Of a stretch of 64,000 nt of DNA, positions 17,677-26,361 are shown in pieces. How positions within the stretch are numbered: position 1 is the stretch's first letter; each line of letters begins with the position of its first letter. The stretch is from Novosphingobium profundi (GTDB lineage: Bacteria; Pseudomonadota; Alphaproteobacteria; Sphingomonadales; Sphingomonadaceae), in contig NZ_JAIVLF010000004.1 of NCBI RefSeq assembly GCF_020524485.1, positions 248,001 through 312,000 on the forward strand, in the 5' to 3' direction. Under the pieces are notes generated by a model. It saw nothing but the letters and a program-made list of their open reading frames with translations. It did not search any database and was not told the origin of the DNA. The translations under genes and the position numbers were made by a program.

Positions 17677-20526
17677 ATGGCAACGCGCATGCTCATCGAT
17701 GCGCGCCACCCGGAAGAAACGCGGGTGGCGGTACTCAAGGGAAATCGCATTGAAGAGTTCGATTTCGAATCGACCGAACGCAAGCAGATAAAGGGTAACA
17801 TCTACCTCGCGAAGGTGACGCGCGTGGAGCCTTCGCTCCAGGCCGCCTTCGTCGATTTCGGTGGCAACCGTCACGGCTTCCTCGCCTTCAGCGAAATCCA
17901 CCCGGACTACTACCAGATCCCCAAGGAAGACCGCGACGCGCTCCTCGCTGAGGAAGCTGCGCACGCGGAGGAAGAAGCAGCCCTGCGCGCAAGCGAAGTG
18001 GACGATGAGGACGAGGACGAAGAGAACGACACCGACGGCGAAGACTTCGACGACGGCGGCCTGACCGAGGTCGACACTTCCGAGAAGGACGATGTCGCCA
18101 CGATCGAGGACGGCAACGTCGAGCGGGGCTTCGAGGACGGCGAAGACAGCGAGGACGAGAACCAGGGCCGCTCGCGCCGTGGCCGTGGTCGCGGCCGCCG
18201 CCAGGGTAAGGCCCGCTCGAAGGAAGCCGAAGAGCTGCGTTCGAAGCGTCTTGCGCTGCGTCGCCGCTACAAGATCCAGGACGTCATCCATCGTCGTCAG
18301 GTCCTGCTCGTGCAGGTCGTCAAGGAAGAGCGTGGCAACAAGGGCGCAGCCCTCACCACCTACCTCAGCCTTGCCGGTCGCTACTGCGTGCTCATGCCCA
18401 ATTCGAGCCACGGTGGCGGCATCAGCCGCAAGATCAGCTCGGCCTCGGACCGCAAGCGCCTGAAGTCGATCATCGCCGAGATGAACCTGCCGCGTTCGAT
18501 GGGCTGCATCGTGCGCACGGCCGGCCTCCAGCGCACCAAGACCGAGATCAAGCGCGACTTCGACTACCTCGCTCGCCTGTGGGACGAGCTGCGCGAAAAG
18601 ACGCTGCACTCGGCCGCGCCCTCGCTGATTCACTCGGACAGCGACCTGGTGAAGCGTGCCATCCGCGACATCTACAACCGCGAGATCGAGGAAGTCGTTG
18701 TCGAGGGCGAGGAAGGCTACCGCGCGGCCAAGGACTTCATGAAGCTCCTGATGCCCAGCCACGCGCGCCGGGTTAAGCCCTATTCCGACCCCGTGCCGCT
18801 GTTCCAGCGCTACGGCGCCGAGGACCAGCTGACCGCGATGTACGACCCGGTCGTGCAGCTCAAGTCGGGTGGCTACATCGTCATCAACCCGACCGAGGCG
18901 CTGGTCTCGATCGACATCAACTCGGGCCGCGCCACCAAGGAGCACGGCATCGAGCAGACGGCGGTCGCCACCAACCTCGAAGCCGCGCGCGAAATCGCGC
19001 GCCAGCTGCGCCTGCGCGACATGGCTGGCCTTGTCGTGATCGACTTCATCGACATGGAATACGGCTCGAACGTCCGCAAGGTCGAGAAGGCCATGAAGGA
19101 CGCGCTCAAGAACGACCGCGCTCGCATCCAGGTTGGCCGTATCTCGAGCTTCGGCCTCATGGAGATGAGCCGCCAGCGCCTGCGCACCGGCGTACTCGAG
19201 GCGACCACCCGCTCGTGCCCGCACTGCGACGGCACCGGCCTCGTGCGCACCGCCAGCTCGGCGGGCCTTTCGGCCCTGCGCCTGATCGAGGACGAAGCGG
19301 CCAAGGGCAAGGGCGTGATCGTCTCGCTCTTCGCCAGCACCGAAGCGGCCGTCTACATGCTCAACGCCAAGCGCGCGGACCTGGCCGACATCGAGGAACG
19401 CTACGGCGTGACCGTGGAAGTCATCCCCGAAGGTGAGAACGAGGGTGCCAAGATGCGCGTCGCTTCGTCCGGCCCGCGCAATGACTTCGTGCCCCGCTTT
19501 GAGCCGATTGCGGTCGAGGTTGAGGACGACGGCCTCTACGAGGACGAGGAAGACGAGGCCTTCGAGGCCGAGGAAGCCCGTTCGAACGACGAGGACGAAG
19601 GCGGTTCGCGCCGCAAGCGTCGCAAGCGCCGCCGGGGTCGCGGCGGTCGTGACCGCCGCGAGGACGGCCAGGACGCGGGCGAAGCCCAGGCCGAGGCTGA
19701 CGAGGACGGCGAAAGTGCCGAAACCAACGGTGCCGAAGCCAGCGACGAGCACGACGACGAAGCCGAGGCTCCCCGCAAGCGCCGTCGCCGTGGCGGTCGC
19801 CGCCGCCGGGGTCGCCGCAATGCCGAGGGCGAAGGCTTCGGCAACGAAGGTGACGAAGGCTCCTCGGACGAGAGCCCGGCTCCCGAAGCCGAAGTGGAAA
19901 CCGAAGCACCTTCCGAGCCCGCCGTGAGCGCGCCCGAACCGGCTCCGGAACCCGAAGCCGCGGTCGCCGCCGAAATGGCGCCCGAACCGGTCGAGGTCGC
20001 GGAAGTTCCGGCCGAGGAAGAACCCGCTCCCAAGCCGAAGCGCACGCGCACGCGCCGCAAGAAGGTCGAGCCTGCCGCCGAGGAAGCCGCCGCCGAACCG
20101 GCTGCGGAAGCTCCGGCCGAGGCTGCGACTGCCGAAGCGGAAGCCGAGGAAAAGCCCAAGCCCAAGCGCGCCCCGCGTCGCAAGAAGGTTGAGCCTGTTG
20201 CCGAAGAGGCCGCAGCCACGACCGAAGCGGCCGAGGAAAAGCCCAAGCCCAAGCGCGCTCCGCGCCGCAAGAAGGTTGAGCCTGCCGCCGAAGAGTCCGC
20301 AGCCTCGACCGAAGCGACCGAGGAGAAGCCCAAACCCAAGCGTGCCCCGCGCCGCAAGAAGGTTGAGCCCGTCGCAGAAGAGGTCGCCGCTGAGGCTGCC
20401 CCCGAAGCCGCGGCGACCAAGCCTGCGAGCGAGGAAACCCCGACCAAGGTTGAAGCCGAGGCCGAGGAAACTCCCAAGGCCGAGGCTCCGCGCCGCGGTT
20501 GGTGGCAGCGCACGTTCGGCGAATAA
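17677..20526 (+). CDS. rne: Ribonuclease E
   Basis: 949 residues from ATG 17677 (MATRMLIDARHPEETRVAVL). The S1 domain starts near residue 38 and is interrupted by a long Asp/Glu-rich insert (about 95-155) and an Arg/Gly patch (about 165-182) before it resumes at KIQDVIHRRQVLLVQVV. The catalytic Asp residues lie in VSIDINSG (about 410) and VVIDFIDM (about 452), and the zinc-link is SCPHCDGTG (about 513). The C-terminal third (590-949) is a disordered scaffold with acidic runs, Arg-rich RNA-binding blocks (RRKRRKRRRGRGG) and Lys/Pro repeats. Endonuclease for mRNA decay and rRNA processing; the scaffold would bind degradosome partners. Followed by a terminator. Confidence 0.96.
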   Translation: MATRMLIDARHPEETRVAVLKGNRIEEFDFESTERKQIKGNIYLAKVTRVEPSLQAAFVDFGGNRHGFLAFSEIHPDYYQIPKEDRDALLAEEAAHAEEEAALRASEVDDEDEDEENDTDGEDFDDGGLTEVDTSEKDDVATIEDGNVERGFEDGEDSEDENQGRSRRGRGRGRRQGKARSKEAEELRSKRLALRRRYKIQDVIHRRQVLLVQVVKEERGNKGAALTTYLSLAGRYCVLMPNSSHGGGISRKISSASDRKRLKSIIAEMNLPRSMGCIVRTAGLQRTKTEIKRDFDYLARLWDELREKTLHSAAPSLIHSDSDLVKRAIRDIYNREIEEVVVEGEEGYRAAKDFMKLLMPSHARRVKPYSDPVPLFQRYGAEDQLTAMYDPVVQLKSGGYIVINPTEALVSIDINSGRATKEHGIEQTAVATNLEAAREIARQLRLRDMAGLVVIDFIDMEYGSNVRKVEKAMKDALKNDRARIQVGRISSFGLMEMSRQRLRTGVLEATTRSCPHCDGTGLVRTASSAGLSALRLIEDEAAKGKGVIVSLFASTEAAVYMLNAKRADLADIEERYGVTVEVIPEGENEGAKMRVASSGPRNDFVPRFEPIAVEVEDDGLYEDEEDEAFEAEEARSNDEDEGGSRRKRRKRRRGRGGRDRREDGQDAGEAQAEADEDGESAETNGAEASDEHDDEAEAPRKRRRRGGRRRRGRRNAEGEGFGNEGDEGSSDESPAPEAEVETEAPSEPAVSAPEPAPEPEAAVAAEMAPEPVEVAEVPAEEEPAPKPKRTRTRRKKVEPAAEEAAAEPAAEAPAEAATAEAEAEEKPKPKRAPRRKKVEPVAEEAAATTEAAEEKPKPKRAPRRKKVEPAAEESAASTEATEEKPKPKRAPRRKKVEPVAEEVAAEAAPEAAATKPASEETPTKVEAEAEETPKAEAPRRGWWQRTFGE
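20146..20406 (+). repeat. Three 87-base in-frame tandem repeats in the rne 3' part
   Basis: Units begin at 20146, 20233 and 20320, exactly 87 bases (29 codons) apart. Each encodes the core KPKPKRAPRRKKVEP followed by a variable acidic/Ala/Thr stretch. A more diverged related copy (KPKRTRTRRKKVEP) lies upstream, ending near 20070. Near-identity at the DNA level suggests recent duplication and likely copy-number variation between strains. Confidence 0.9.
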
Positions 20527-20555
20527 TCGCCGCGACCGCGCAAATATCGAAAAAA

Positions 20556-20590
20556 GGCTCCCCGCTCTTCGGAAACGGGGAGCCTTTTTT
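20556..20590 (+). terminator. Rho-independent terminator after rne
   Basis: An eight-base stem GGCTCCCC/GGGGAGCC (20556-20563 with 20577-20584) is followed by six T residues. A-tract bases precede the stem, so it could also work in the opposite direction. Confidence 0.92.
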
Positions 20591-20934
20591 GCATGGGCTA
20601 TCGCAAACTGCGCTGGTGCCGCTGGCCAGGCCGACAGCCCAAAACCGTGCACCCGCTCGCGCTAAAAATACCGCCCGGACATACCCCTTCCCTGCAAAAC
20701 CATCGAATTTCTGCGACTTACAGAACACGACTGGCGCTATGGATCGCGGATCACGAGGACGCCTTTTCGCCGCCCAATTCAGCCGAAGATGCGCAATTTG
20801 CATGAAAAAAAAGCGGTGTCAGAGCGCTCGAATGCCCATCTGTTCACACTCCCCCCTTGCCCCACGCGGCTGAATCGCTAGAGGGGAACCACCGAGGCGG
20901 TTATGCCGCAATGCAAGAAAACGGGGATTCGTTC
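20591..20934 (+). promoter_or_regulatory. Upstream region of sdhB
   Basis: 344 bases with no credible gene. It should carry the sdhB promoter and leader. A run of eight A residues lies at about 20803-20810. The sequence just before the sdhB ATG has a GGGGAT ribosome-binding candidate. Confidence 0.3.
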
Positions 20935-21717
20935 ATGGCGCAGTTCACCCTTCCGGCCAACAGCAAGATCAAGAAGCAGGGCAACGTCCACAAGGCTGAA
21001 GGTGCGACCCGCGTCAAGAAGTTCACCGTCTACCGCTACGACCCGGATTCGGGCGAGAACCCGCGCTACGACACGTTCGAGATCGACCTCGACAACTGCG
21101 GCCCGATGGTTCTCGACGCGCTCATCAAGATGAAGAGCGAGCAGGACCCCACCCTCACCTTCCGCCGTTCGTGCCGCGAAGGCATCTGCGGCTCGTGCGC
21201 CATGAACATGAATGGTGCCAACGGCCTCGCCTGCACGACCGCGATCGAGGATCTCAAGGGCAACATCCGTATCACGCCGCTGCCGCACATGGACGTGGTC
21301 AAGGACCTGGTTCCCGACTTCACGCACTTCTACGCGCAGTACGCTTCGATCCGCCCCTGGCTGCAGACTGTCTCGACCACGCCATCGGGCAAGGAACGCC
21401 TGCAGACCCCCGACCAGCGCGAGAAACTCGACGGCCTCTACGAGTGCATTCTGTGCGCCTGCTGCTCGACCTCGTGCCCGAGCTACTGGTGGAACTCCGA
21501 CAAGTTCCTGGGCCCGGCCATCCTGCTTCAGGCCTACCGCTGGCTGGCCGACAGCCGCGACGAAATGACCGGTGAGCGCCTCGACGAGCTGGAAGACCCC
21601 TTCCGCCTGTACCGCTGCCACACGATCATGAACTGCTCGAACGTGTGCCCCAAGGGCCTCTCGCCCGCGCGCGCAATCGCCGAAATCAAGAAGATGCAGG
21701 CCGAACGCCAGATCTGA
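20935..21717 (+). CDS. sdhB: Succinate dehydrogenase iron-sulfur subunit
   Basis: 260 residues. The ferredoxin-like N-domain binds 2Fe-2S through Cys80, Cys85, Cys88 and Cys100 ([14 protein letters not shown].. AC). The C-domain carries the 4Fe-4S motif [12 protein letters not shown] and the 3Fe-4S motif around [14 protein letters not shown]. It passes electrons from the flavoprotein SdhA to quinone in complex II at the inner membrane. No sdhC, sdhD or sdhA is visible in this window, so sdhB is separated from them or they lie beyond it. The open frame extends upstream, but [11 protein letters not shown] is the natural start. Confidence 0.97.
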   Translation: MAQFTLPANSKIKKQGNVHKAEGATRVKKFTVYRYDPDSGENPRYDTFEIDLDNCGPMVLDALIKMKSEQDPTLTFRRSCREGICGSCAMNMNGANGLACTTAIEDLKGNIRITPLPHMDVVKDLVPDFTHFYAQYASIRPWLQTVSTTPSGKERLQTPDQREKLDGLYECILCACCSTSCPSYWWNSDKFLGPAILLQAYRWLADSRDEMTGERLDELEDPFRLYRCHTIMNCSNVCPKGLSPARAIAEIKKMQAERQI

Positions 21718-21815
21718 TCGGCGTACCTCGGCGTTTCATCGATGTCAGTCGTGATGCATTGCGCGCTCCCCGTCGGCGTTCGTCGCCTGCGTGATGTCAC
21801 CCGGGAGCGCGCGGC

Positions 21816-22931
21816 ATGACCGCGATGCTCGGTCGCTACGAGACTCTGGTTGCCACCGGAGAGCTGCGCTCGGATCCCGAGCAGGCCGCCGTGGCCGAGC
21901 GCCTCGACCAGTTGCAGCGTGCCTTCTACAAGGCGCGCAATTCCACAGGCCTTTTCGGCAAGCTTCTGGGCAAAAAGGCCCCCTCCCCGCGCGGTGTCTA
22001 CATGTGGGGCGGCGTCGGACGCGGCAAGTCGATGCTGATGGACCTGTTCCACCAGACGCTCGACATCACGGCCAAGCGCCGGGTTCACTTCCACGCCTTC
22101 ATGCTCGAGGTGCACGCTCTCCTCAACGAAGAGCGCAAGAAGGAAAGCGGCGACCCGATCCCGCCTGTCGCCGCAACGATCGCGCGCAACGTGCAGTGCC
22201 TCGCCTTCGACGAAATGGTGGTCAACAACTCGGCCGACGCCATGATTATGAGCCGCCTGTTCACGCAGCTCATCGAGCACGAGGGCGTCACGATCGTAAC
22301 GACGTCGAACCGGGCTCCGTCCGAACTCTACAAGGACGGCCTCAACCGCGAACACTTCCTGCCCTTCATCGACCTTATCGAGCGTGAGCTCGACGTCTAC
22401 ACGCTGAACGGCCCGACCGACTATCGCCTCCAGCGTCTTGGCGGCATGGCGACCTGGCATACCCCCTTGGGCGAAGAGGCGACCGAGCAGACCCGCGAGG
22501 CCTTCTACCGCCTGACCGACTATCCGCCCGAGGATGCCGAACACGTTCCCCCGGCGGATATCGACGTTGGTGGCGGACGACTGCTGCATGTACCCAAGAG
22601 CCTCAAGGGCGTAGGCGTCTTCAGCTTCAAGCGCCTGTGCGCCGAAGCGCGCGGCGCCTCCGATTACCTGGCGATTGCGCGCGCCTACCACACGGTCATC
22701 GTCGTCGGCATTCCCCGTATGGGCCCGGACCGCCGCAACGAAGCAGCACGTTTCGTGACCCTGATCGACGCCCTTTACGAGAACAAGGTGAAGCTCATCG
22801 CGGCCGCCGATGCCTCTCCGGAAGAGCTCTACGAGGCCGGCACCGGTCGCTTCGAATTCGAGCGGACAGTCAGCCGCCTGAACGAGATGCAGAGTGCAGA
22901 CTACCTGGCCAAGGGCCACGGCGAAGACTAA
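21816..22931 (+). CDS. zapE: ZapE/AFG1-family ATPase, cell division
   Basis: 371 residues, usual for the family. Walker A is GGVGRGKS (65-72) and Walker B is CLAFDEM, followed by the AFG1-type ADAMIMSRLF helix; the family's more usual FDEFxVTDIADAM reads FDEMVVNNSADAM here. Later blocks TIVTTSNRAPSELYKDGL and YHTVIVVGIPRMGPDRRNEA are diagnostic. ZapE is an ATPase affecting Z-ring constriction; the mitochondrial homologue Lace1/AFG1 handles respiratory subunits. It lies 98 bases after sdhB on the same strand and is probably co-transcribed. Confidence 0.93.
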   Translation: MTAMLGRYETLVATGELRSDPEQAAVAERLDQLQRAFYKARNSTGLFGKLLGKKAPSPRGVYMWGGVGRGKSMLMDLFHQTLDITAKRRVHFHAFMLEVHALLNEERKKESGDPIPPVAATIARNVQCLAFDEMVVNNSADAMIMSRLFTQLIEHEGVTIVTTSNRAPSELYKDGLNREHFLPFIDLIERELDVYTLNGPTDYRLQRLGGMATWHTPLGEEATEQTREAFYRLTDYPPEDAEHVPPADIDVGGGRLLHVPKSLKGVGVFSFKRLCAEARGASDYLAIARAYHTVIVVGIPRMGPDRRNEAARFVTLIDALYENKVKLIAAADASPEELYEAGTGRFEFERTVSRLNEMQSADYLAKGHGED

Positions 22932-22971
22932 AGCACTCCCCGATGCGCTAGGCCGGATCAACCGCTCCAGG

Positions 22972-23169
22972 CTAGTATCGGTTCGCCAGGCCTTCTGAAC
23001 CATCAGAAGCAACCATCCGATGGGATTGCTGAATGACGTCGCCCTCAACACGTTTCGGTGAGGCCGCCCGCCGGTCCATAGTGCCATCCGCGAACTCGGC
23101 ACGCTGGTAGCTAGTCCGACGATCCCAGCAAGACCCAGGTTCACCAAAAGCTTCAATATGGGACTTCAT
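22972..23169 (-). CDS. Possible small protein, unrecognised
   Basis: 65 residues from an ATG at 23169 with a purine-rich sequence just upstream (GGAGGGTGGGGCC). The product (MKSHIEAFGEPGSCWDRRTS at its start) is hydrophilic with no signal or domain I recognise. The AT-richer setting and lack of context make it uncertain. Confidence 0.2.
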   Translation of the reverse strand: MKSHIEAFGEPGSCWDRRTSYQRAEFADGTMDRRAASPKRVEGDVIQQSHRMVASDGSEGLANRY

Positions 23170-23223
23170 GGTGGAGGCCCCACCCTCCCCCTTCGATCAT
23201 ATGCAAGCAAGTCGCGATGCGGA

Positions 23224-23420
23224 CTACGCAGCATATCCAGAATGAGCCAAGGTCACCGCATAGCGCCGACGCGATCCGGTTAGCAAAACGCAATCAGGGC
23301 GACGCCAGGTACCCTTCATAAAAACAGGAGGACGCCCCGCCGGCACCTTTTCGACATGAGTCGCATTTTGCCTTCGGCATCCGGATAGAGTGCCCAGTCG
23401 TAGTCACTCACGCGTTTCAT
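23224..23420 (-). pseudogene. Possible frameshifted small gene
   Basis: On the minus strand an ATG at 23420 opens a protein-like reading MKRVSDYDWALYPDAEGKM and continues to an AAAA run near 23355. Adding one base there joins it to a second frame (VPAGRPPVFMKGTWRR onward) that ends with TAG at 23224. Both halves have protein-like composition, so a single-base deletion in a 65-residue gene is possible. No family was recognised, and sequencing error or chance cannot be excluded. Confidence 0.2.
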
Positions 23421-23465
23421 TCGCGATTTCAGCTGCACACGCAGGAATTGCGTTACCTAACCGCG

Positions 23466-23505
23466 ACTCACCCCTTGGTGAGTTAGCCATCGAAACTAAC
23501 TCACC
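23466..23505 (+). repeat. Two mutually exclusive hairpins sharing one arm
   Basis: ACTCACC (23466-23472) can pair with GGTGAGT (23477-23483). The same GGTGAGT extended to GGTGAGTTAG (23477-23486) can instead pair with CTAACTCACC (23496-23505), a perfect ten-base stem. The two folds cannot coexist. This resembles an RNA switch or a double operator. Confidence 0.6.
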
Positions 23506-23624
23506 AGGAAAGTCACTAGCAGCTCGCGGCCTCGAATTTTGATCTACAGTGAAGCCTACATGCTAGATAAATTGCGAAAAATGATACTCACACCAGACGC
23601 AAGCAAATAAATCCTCAAAATAAA

Positions 23625-23665
23625 ACCCCCTGGAAGTCTATATTGACTTCCAGGGGGTCTTTTTT
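23625..23665 (+). terminator. Strong intrinsic terminator
   Basis: A perfect 14-base stem (ACCCCCTGGAAGTC at 23625-23638 with its complement at 23645-23658) closes a six-base loop and is followed by C and six T residues. No gene on the plus strand within 690 bases upstream explains it, so it may end a small RNA; A-rich bases on the other side also permit termination leftward. Confidence 0.85.
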
Positions 23666-23829
23666 GAATTGGGCTATGAAGGACCTAAGGCCCTTCATAT
23701 CAGTCACAAATCAGTGACCGAACGAGCCCCACCAGTAACCAGAAAGCATTGTATTTCCCCATGTGAACCGTCGCTATTGCTGCGACAGACACAGGGTTAA
23801 CCGTTAGCTAACTCAATCTCAAGACTTTT

Positions 23830-26124
23830 TTAACCAAGCAGCTTCATCTGCCCTGCGGTGACCATAAGTGACAGGTCGGCAAAGGGCACGGGCCGCCCGA
23901 TGTGGTAGCCCTGAACAATGTCACATCCCTGCTCCTTGAGGATGTCGAGACCGACCGACGTTTCCACACCTTCTGCAACCACGGTTCGGTCAAGCGAATG
24001 CGCCATCTCGATGATCGACTGGACGAGCACGAGATCGTCCTTGCTGGTTTCCATGGAGGATACGAACGAACGATCAATCTTCACTTCGCTCGCCGGGAGG
24101 TAGCGCAGGTAGTCGAGAGTCGCGTTGCCCGTCCCAAAATCATCGATCGAGAGACGCAGCCCCGACTGCACGAGCCGCTGCAGCATCTGATAGGTGCGCG
24201 AACTGCGGTCCAGCTTGTCTGTCTCTGTGATCTCAAGGATAAGACGATCGGCTGGCAAGCCATGCAGCGCCAGGATATCGGCGATCATGGTCGGCAGGAC
24301 CGGATTGCGCAGCAGTTGTGCGGAAATGTTGACCGACATCGAGATGTCGAGCCCTTCGCGCATCATCTCGACGGCGCAGCGCACGGCATCATCGACCACA
24401 AACCGCGTAATGCGCTCGATCCGGTGAAATTCTTCGGCGATGCGAATGAACTTTTCGGGCGAGATCGGACCACGCTCCGGGTGGGTCCAGCGCACGAGCG
24501 CTTCGGCGCCACAGATCCGGTTGGATCGCAAGTCGAACTTGGGCTGATAGGCGACCCACACCTCGCCGTTGTCAATCGCGCGGTCAAGCGAGGTCAGCAG
24601 CGAGATCTCCCACTGCGCTTCATGCTTGCGACTGTCGTGCTGATAGACCAGTTCGTCGTTACGAATAGCCTCTTCCGCCGACTGCATGGCTCCGGCCACT
24701 CGCGTCGACATGCTACGATCGAACTCGGAATCGACGCCGCAATTGAACGAGAGATCGATATCCAGACCGCCTACCTGGATACCGTTCTGGACGATACGGT
24801 GGAGGCCTTCCAGGTTCTCGAAGAGATCGAAAGCATTGCGGATCGAGGAAAGCCACATGAACATGCCGCCCTCATGGTAGACGGTCGCAGTGTCATCACT
24901 GATGCGAATGCGCCGGACGATCTCTCGCGCGACATTGGCCTCCACGTGCTCGGCAAAACTGCCGATGATCGCGCCATAGTTGCGGATCTTGAGCGCAACG
25001 AGAATGCGGTTGGACTTTTCCGCCGAGTTGCGCAGCGCCTGAACGCTGGGAAGGCCCGATCCTGCATTGGTTTCACTCGCGACTTCGACCCGATCGAGGC
25101 TGCGCATCCGCAGAACGGCAATGAGCGCGACCACGAAGGCCGGGGCCACTTCCATACTGACACCGACGTATTCGAGCATGAAAGGGATCGCGACAATCAC
25201 TGCCAACAAGGCGCCCGACCGCTTCCAGTCGAGCACCCGCCCCCGGCCAGTCCCGGTCACGATAATCGCCACAACCACGATTAAGGGGAGCAACCAACCT
25301 GCCCGGCGTGGCAACCCACGCTGGAGAGTTTCACCTGCCAATGCTTGAATGTAGCCCCCGGGGATCGTGCCTTGCTGTCCCGGCACCTTGTGGATGTCGT
25401 TGTAGCTCGGCGCAGAAGGAGCAACGATCACATCCTTGCCTCGAACCGCATTCGCCAGAAAATCCCCGCGGATGATATCGATATAGCTGAGTGAAGGGAT
25501 CGTGCGTACATCGATCGACATATCCGGAGTAAAGAGCTCGTCTTCTCCGCCTTCCACACCTGCAATCGCAGCCGCCATCGACGGAATTCGGCCTTCTGGA
25601 CTGCCCGAGGCGTAGGGCATTTCAAAACCGAGATTGAAAGGATGGTGCAATGTCAGCAGAGACACCACCTCAGAGTACCGCGCATAGTCCCCCTTGGGGA
25701 CATGACCGGCGTAGTTGCCAAGCTGCTGCTCGCTGCTGGGCACAGCCCCACTGAACACCTTTCCAGGATGCGCTTTCAGCTGCGTCACGAACGCAGCTCG
25801 ATCGGCGGGACTGGCCTGATCTGGCAACAGTCGTCCAAAGAAGACGCGCCTCGCTCCCGCACCAAAGAGCGTTTCGAGCAAGCGGGCATCGTCCCCACGC
25901 GACACATCAAGACTGCCCAGAGCCCCCAGCGTCCGATCGTCCATCAGAACCATCACGGTCTGGCCGTTGGAAGGATGCAGCCGCAGCGGCACGCGCAGAT
26001 TGCGCAGGACGTCCTCGATCGGCACACTCAGGCCGCTCACACCGAGCAGAAGCCCGGTGAACGTGGCCCAGAACACGATCCGGAACCGGGCACTCTTCCA
26101 ATACTGGCGAAGCCGCGCGATCAT
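23830..26124 (-). CDS. CHASE2 sensor / degenerate GGDEF / EAL protein
   Basis: About 764 residues from ATG 26124; a GTG at 26142 would add six. One membrane segment (20-40) leads into an extracytoplasmic CHASE2 domain (about 40-280), then three hydrophobic segments (about 285-345). The GGDEF-like region has YHEGGMFMWL where the catalytic signature should be, so it is inactive as a cyclase. The EAL domain looks active: GAEALVRW, NIS, EITET, DDFGTG, VKIDRSF, AEGVET and QGYHIGRP are all present. Predicted to hydrolyse cyclic di-GMP in response to an external signal. It sits just outside the 3' end of the XrtA operon on the same strand. Confidence 0.9.
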   Translation of the reverse strand: MIARLRQYWKSARFRIVFWATFTGLLLGVSGLSVPIEDVLRNLRVPLRLHPSNGQTVMVLMDDRTLGALGSLDVSRGDDARLLETLFGAGARRVFFGRLLPDQASPADRAAFVTQLKAHPGKVFSGAVPSSEQQLGNYAGHVPKGDYARYSEVVSLLTLHHPFNLGFEMPYASGSPEGRIPSMAAAIAGVEGGEDELFTPDMSIDVRTIPSLSYIDIIRGDFLANAVRGKDVIVAPSAPSYNDIHKVPGQQGTIPGGYIQALAGETLQRGLPRRAGWLLPLIVVVAIIVTGTGRGRVLDWKRSGALLAVIVAIPFMLEYVGVSMEVAPAFVVALIAVLRMRSLDRVEVASETNAGSGLPSVQALRNSAEKSNRILVALKIRNYGAIIGSFAEHVEANVAREIVRRIRISDDTATVYHEGGMFMWLSSIRNAFDLFENLEGLHRIVQNGIQVGGLDIDLSFNCGVDSEFDRSMSTRVAGAMQSAEEAIRNDELVYQHDSRKHEAQWEISLLTSLDRAIDNGEVWVAYQPKFDLRSNRICGAEALVRWTHPERGPISPEKFIRIAEEFHRIERITRFVVDDAVRCAVEMMREGLDISMSVNISAQLLRNPVLPTMIADILALHGLPADRLILEITETDKLDRSSRTYQMLQRLVQSGLRLSIDDFGTGNATLDYLRYLPASEVKIDRSFVSSMETSKDDLVLVQSIIEMAHSLDRTVVAEGVETSVGLDILKEQGCDIVQGYHIGRPVPFADLSLMVTAGQMKLLG

Positions 26125-26361
26125 ATCAGGCGAAGTCCCCACTCAGGCGCCCTGAGGCAACAGGTGCGCAGGTATAGCCCGCGGCTACGCCGCGTTCGCG
26201 CCAAGACACCTCGGATTTGCAACCAAAATTCGTCATCGACGTCCCATCTGTGACGTTTCGTCCTACCCTCTTAAGGGCAACTTCCTAAGAATATGTGTAG
26301 TTAATCTTAACTTTGCTGCACAGCTTTGCAGAAAGCCGGAAACGCCCGAATTCAAGCCAGT

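Larger units (their letters stand above)
22932..23829. other. AT-richer, dyad-rich gene-poor stretch
   Basis: 898 bases between zapE and the EAL gene 3' ends, visibly less GC-rich than its surroundings. It contains two small minus-strand frames (described separately), two competing hairpins (23466-23505), a strong terminator (23625-23665), a dyad ATGAAGG/CCTTCAT (23676-23698), a dyad GTCAC/GTGAC (23703-23718) and a perfect palindrome GTTAGCTAAC (23803-23812). No integrase, tRNA end or insertion-sequence end is recognisable. A decayed insertion or a structured RNA locus would both fit. Confidence 0.5.

Noticed and set aside
17671..20652. A 993-codon open frame opposite rne
   Set aside because: RNase E motifs on the plus strand are decisive; the antisense product is repetitive Leu/Gly/Arg sequence mirroring the charged codons.
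22932..23829. Insertion sequence or prophage remnant
   Set aside because: No transposase, integrase, terminal repeats or target duplication could be identified, so it is left as an unexplained stretch.
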